From positions 1-6,363 of the forward strand of contig JAUVYU010000048.1 of the NCBI GenBank assembly GCA_030602935.1: a stretch of DNA of 6,363 nucleotides. The letters run 5' to 3'. Positions 5,491-6,363 of the stretch are shown here, piece after piece. Position numbers and translations under genes: made by a program. How positions within the stretch are numbered: position 1 is the stretch's first letter; each line of letters begins with the position of its first letter. The notes below the pieces were generated by a model. That model saw only the letters and a program-made list of their open reading frames with translations, made no database searches and was not told the origin of the DNA. The stretch is from Candidatus Bathyarchaeota archaeon. Lineage in GTDB: Archaea; Thermoproteota; Bathyarchaeia; TCS64.

Positions 5491-5760
5491 TCAAAAAAGT
5501 AGAGATATCTTTTCGTCTGTGAGATAATCTATGATATATTCGGCAATATCCCCGCCCGATTCAAGGATCTTTCCTAACATTTCTTCGATGTTATCAGCGA
5601 AAAAGATGACATTCTCATTCTTAACTGCAATGTATTTACGGTTATATTTACTCTGAAGAGCTAGGCGATTGTCTTGGATCCAATTAAAATCGTGTGTATA
5701 TCTGTTTAGTTTATCTACTAGATCTTTATCTTTGATCCTTCTTTTAACTAACACAGACAT
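5491..5760 (-). CDS. DUF5678-like small protein partnered with the aspartic protease
   Basis: The 89-residue protein has a basic N-terminus (VKRRIKDKD, residues 5-13) and a helix with FNWIQDNRLALQSKYN (25-40). The core KYIAVKNENVIFFADNIEEML (42-62) and the end GGDIAEYIIDYLTDE (69-83) complete it. This order, 'W...nr..L...Y.gkyvaV.n..Vi...d..e.L...l......i.EYi', is the pattern I associate with archaeal DUF5678 proteins. I recall members lying beside retropepsin-like protease genes, as here, though I could not check this. The biochemical role of the family is unknown; a substrate, inhibitor or adaptor of the protease are all possible. It starts two bases after the stop of the upstream membrane-protein gene and ends 16 bases before the protease gene, so all three are likely cotranscribed. 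Confidence 0.7.
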   Translation of the reverse strand: MSVLVKRRIKDKDLVDKLNRYTHDFNWIQDNRLALQSKYNRKYIAVKNENVIFFADNIEEMLGKILESGGDIAEYIIDYLTDEKISLLF

Positions 5761-5762
5761 AA

Positions 5763-6020
5763 TTATCTTGCCTTCGCTTGATATATTTCATCAACCTTAT
5801 TTTTAAGCATTTTATCATGAAACTTAGCCCTATGGAGTAGTTGGTGCATACTAACAAGGGTATAAAGCTCGTAGTTTATAAACGCGAAGTACATCAAAAC
5901 TTGATCATCAATACTCATACAAAGGATAATACAAAAAGATGTTAAAATAAACATTCCGTAATAGATGATAGTAAGGAGATTAGTGAAATTATGTAGCTTT
6001 GCGCACGTGCTTAGGAGCAC
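5763..6020 (-). CDS. Small two-helix membrane protein, first gene of the protease operon
   Basis: This 85-residue protein is not recognised as a family. Two hydrophobic segments are visible, roughly FTNLLTIIYYGMFILTSFCI (12-31, continuing to about 35) and VLMYFAFINYELYTLVSM (about 41-58). A basic, soluble tail with HRAKFHDKMLKNKVDEIYQAKAR-like content (63-85) follows, probably cytoplasmic. The start is uncertain. GTG at 6020 lies inside a GC-rich hairpin and an in-frame stop lies four codons upstream; the first internal ATG (5954) would cut the first helix to about 13 residues, although a weak TATA-like ACATAATTT precedes it. The stop is two bases from the DUF5678-like start. The tight spacing and membrane location suggest it anchors or senses for the downstream pair, which is inference. 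Confidence 0.6.
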   Translation of the reverse strand: MLLSTCAKLHNFTNLLTIIYYGMFILTSFCIILCMSIDDQVLMYFAFINYELYTLVSMHQLLHRAKFHDKMLKNKVDEIYQAKAR

Positions 6021-6025
6021 GCGCG
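6002..6025. repeat. GC-rich hairpin / CG tract 4 at the membrane-protein start
   Basis: CGTGCT (6006-6011) and AGCACG (6016-6021) form a perfect six-pair stem around the loop TAGG. Three more pairs (CGC with GCG) follow after a single A-C mismatch. Both arms are alternating CG-rich sequence in AT-rich DNA. In RNA from the minus strand it would enclose or immediately precede the GTG start, so it could affect translation. Confidence 0.7.
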
Positions 6026-6039
6026 ATGGCTAAGAAGGT

Positions 6040-6100
6040 GGAAATCAGGACCGGACAATGTGTTTGTGCAAACAACATGTTAGAACCGATCCTGATCTCC
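6040..6100. repeat. Long nested inverted repeat in the divergent intergenic region
   Basis: The outer arms GGAAATCAGGACCGG (6040-6054) and CCGATCCTGATCTCC (6086-6100) are complementary at 13 of 15 positions. Close to the centre lies a second perfect inverted repeat, TGTTTG-TG-CAAACA (6061-6074). The whole could form a cruciform or RNA hairpin, or provide paired sites for a dimeric DNA-binding protein. The outer and inner centres differ by about 2.5 bases. Confidence 0.7.
6063..6079 (+). repeat. 17-base direct repeat, copy 1
   Basis: TTTGTGCAAACAACATG is identical to copy 2, exactly 90 bases downstream. The copy lies at the centre of the long inverted repeat and includes most of the TGTTTGTGCAAACA palindrome. 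Its terminal ATG opens only a 15-codon reading frame (6077-6124), and no TATA box sits at the right distance upstream. Confidence 0.8.
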
Positions 6101-6125
6101 AATCAATATGAAAACTTCATTTAAG

Positions 6126-6131
6126 TTATAA
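6126..6131 (+). promoter_or_regulatory. Symmetric TATA box of the helix-turn-helix gene
   Basis: TTATAA lies in AGTTATAACA. Initiation about 26 bases downstream, near 6154, would begin inside repeat copy 2 and give a leader of about 13 bases to ATG 6167. Because the box is symmetric it might also serve the minus strand, giving the membrane-protein operon a leader carrying the long inverted repeat. Confidence 0.45.
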
Positions 6132-6152
6132 CATTTCAGGAGATAGAATACA

Positions 6153-6169
6153 TTTGTGCAAACAACATG
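6153..6169 (+). repeat. 17-base direct repeat, copy 2, overlapping a start codon
   Basis: The repeat TTTGTGCAAACAACATG ends with the ATG (6167-6169) of the helix-turn-helix gene and approximately coincides with its predicted 5' leader. The flanks ATTTCA (6133-6138) and TGAAAT (6178-6183) are complementary and symmetric about the repeat's TTTG-TG-CAAA core, so this copy also sits inside a wider inverted repeat. Confidence 0.8.
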
Positions 6170-6363
6170 GTTCAGAGTGAAATATCAGTCTCGCGTGCGC
6201 ACGTGACGGATAATGAGATATTCGGACCGGATGAGCCAACCCGGACCCGAACGAATGGAAGACCCAAGGTCAACCGTGACCTTGCAAGGCGACTTTTTGA
6301 AGCCGATAAGTATTCGACTACACAGATTGCAAAGCAATTGAAGTGTAGTGTTTACACGGTTAG
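6167..6363 (+). CDS. Helix-turn-helix DNA-binding protein, N-terminal part (runs off the window)
   Basis: The frame is open from ATG 6167 to the last base, giving 65 complete codons with no stop. A polar, probably disordered N-terminus (residues 1-29) leads into NGRPKVNRDLARRLFEADKY (30-49). Next comes STTQIAKQL (50-58) and CSVYTV (60-65), which read as the second helix, turn and start of the recognition helix of a resolvase- or homeodomain-like HTH. GRPK before the HTH is common in site-specific recombinases and related transposases as well as in regulators, so the full-length identity is open. GTG 6203 is an alternative start and would place CG tract 5 in the leader. The gene is divergent from the membrane/DUF5678/protease run and could regulate it. 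Confidence 0.62.
   Translation, partial: MVQSEISVSRAHVTDNEIFGPDEPTRTRTNGRPKVNRDLARRLFEADKYSTTQIAKQLKCSVYTV
6192..6205. repeat. CG tract 5 with a perfect ten-base palindrome
   Basis: CGCGTGCGCACGTG alternates for 14 bases and contains the perfect palindrome CGTGCGCACG (6194-6203). The nine bases GCGCACGTG (6197-6205) also occur at 6001-6009 in the hairpin. If ATG 6167 is used, the tract lies inside the coding sequence as SRAHV. Confidence 0.75.

Noticed and set aside
6077..6124. 15-codon ORF following repeat copy 1
   Set aside because: No promoter at the correct distance and no ribosome binding site. It could be a leader peptide or a duplicated start, but evidence is too thin to call a gene.
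6063..6169. CRISPR array
   Set aside because: Only two repeat copies of 17 bases with a 73-base interval, no third unit, and one copy overlaps a start codon.

Overview
This window looks archaeal. TATA-like elements sit about 25-40 bases upstream of several starts, the clearest Shine-Dalgarno is GAGGTGA, TTG and GTG starts occur, oligo-T runs follow genes, and the DUF5678-like/retropepsin-like gene pair is of a kind seen in archaea. The phylum cannot be fixed from the sequence. An Asgard (for example Thorarchaeota-like) or Bathyarchaeia-like genome would fit, but that is inference.

The window has two compositionally different halves. Positions 1 to about 4140 are mostly GC-rich housekeeping and transport DNA, apart from an AT-richer gap at 480-1091. 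They carry the 3' end of a branched-chain amino acid-type ABC substrate-binding protein, an oligo-T terminator, a 54-residue single-pass membrane protein (741-905), and the two ATPases livG (1092-1850) and livF (1852-2604) of the same transporter type. LivH/LivM-type permeases are not present. Convergent to these, on the minus strand, lies a two-gene unit: an M24 Xaa-Pro-type metallopeptidase (4135 to 3005) followed 12 bases later by a short isoprenylcysteine methyltransferase-like membrane protein (2992 to 2636).

From about 4140 to the end the DNA becomes AT-rich and accessory in character. It holds a 96-residue basic-tailed protein that resembles a degenerate PD-(D/E)XK nuclease fold (4605-4895). 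Next comes a tight minus-strand three-gene run: a two-helix membrane protein (6020 to 5763), a DUF5678-like protein (5760 to 5491) and a retropepsin-like (clan AA) aspartic protease (5474 to 5007). A divergent helix-turn-helix protein starts at about 6167 and runs off the window.

The non-coding DNA of this second half is the most unusual part. Five alternating C/G tracts stand out in otherwise AT-rich sequence, near 4193, 4537, 4966, 6001-6025 and 6192. The divergent region 6000-6205 carries a hairpin, a long nested inverted repeat centred near 6068-6070, and a 17-base direct repeat (90-base period) that ends in ATG. The second copy of that repeat supplies the likely 5' leader and start codon of the helix-turn-helix gene. 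A reasonable but untested reading is an accessory module of membrane protein, DUF5678 partner and aspartic protease, possibly controlled by the divergent DNA-binding protein through these repeats.
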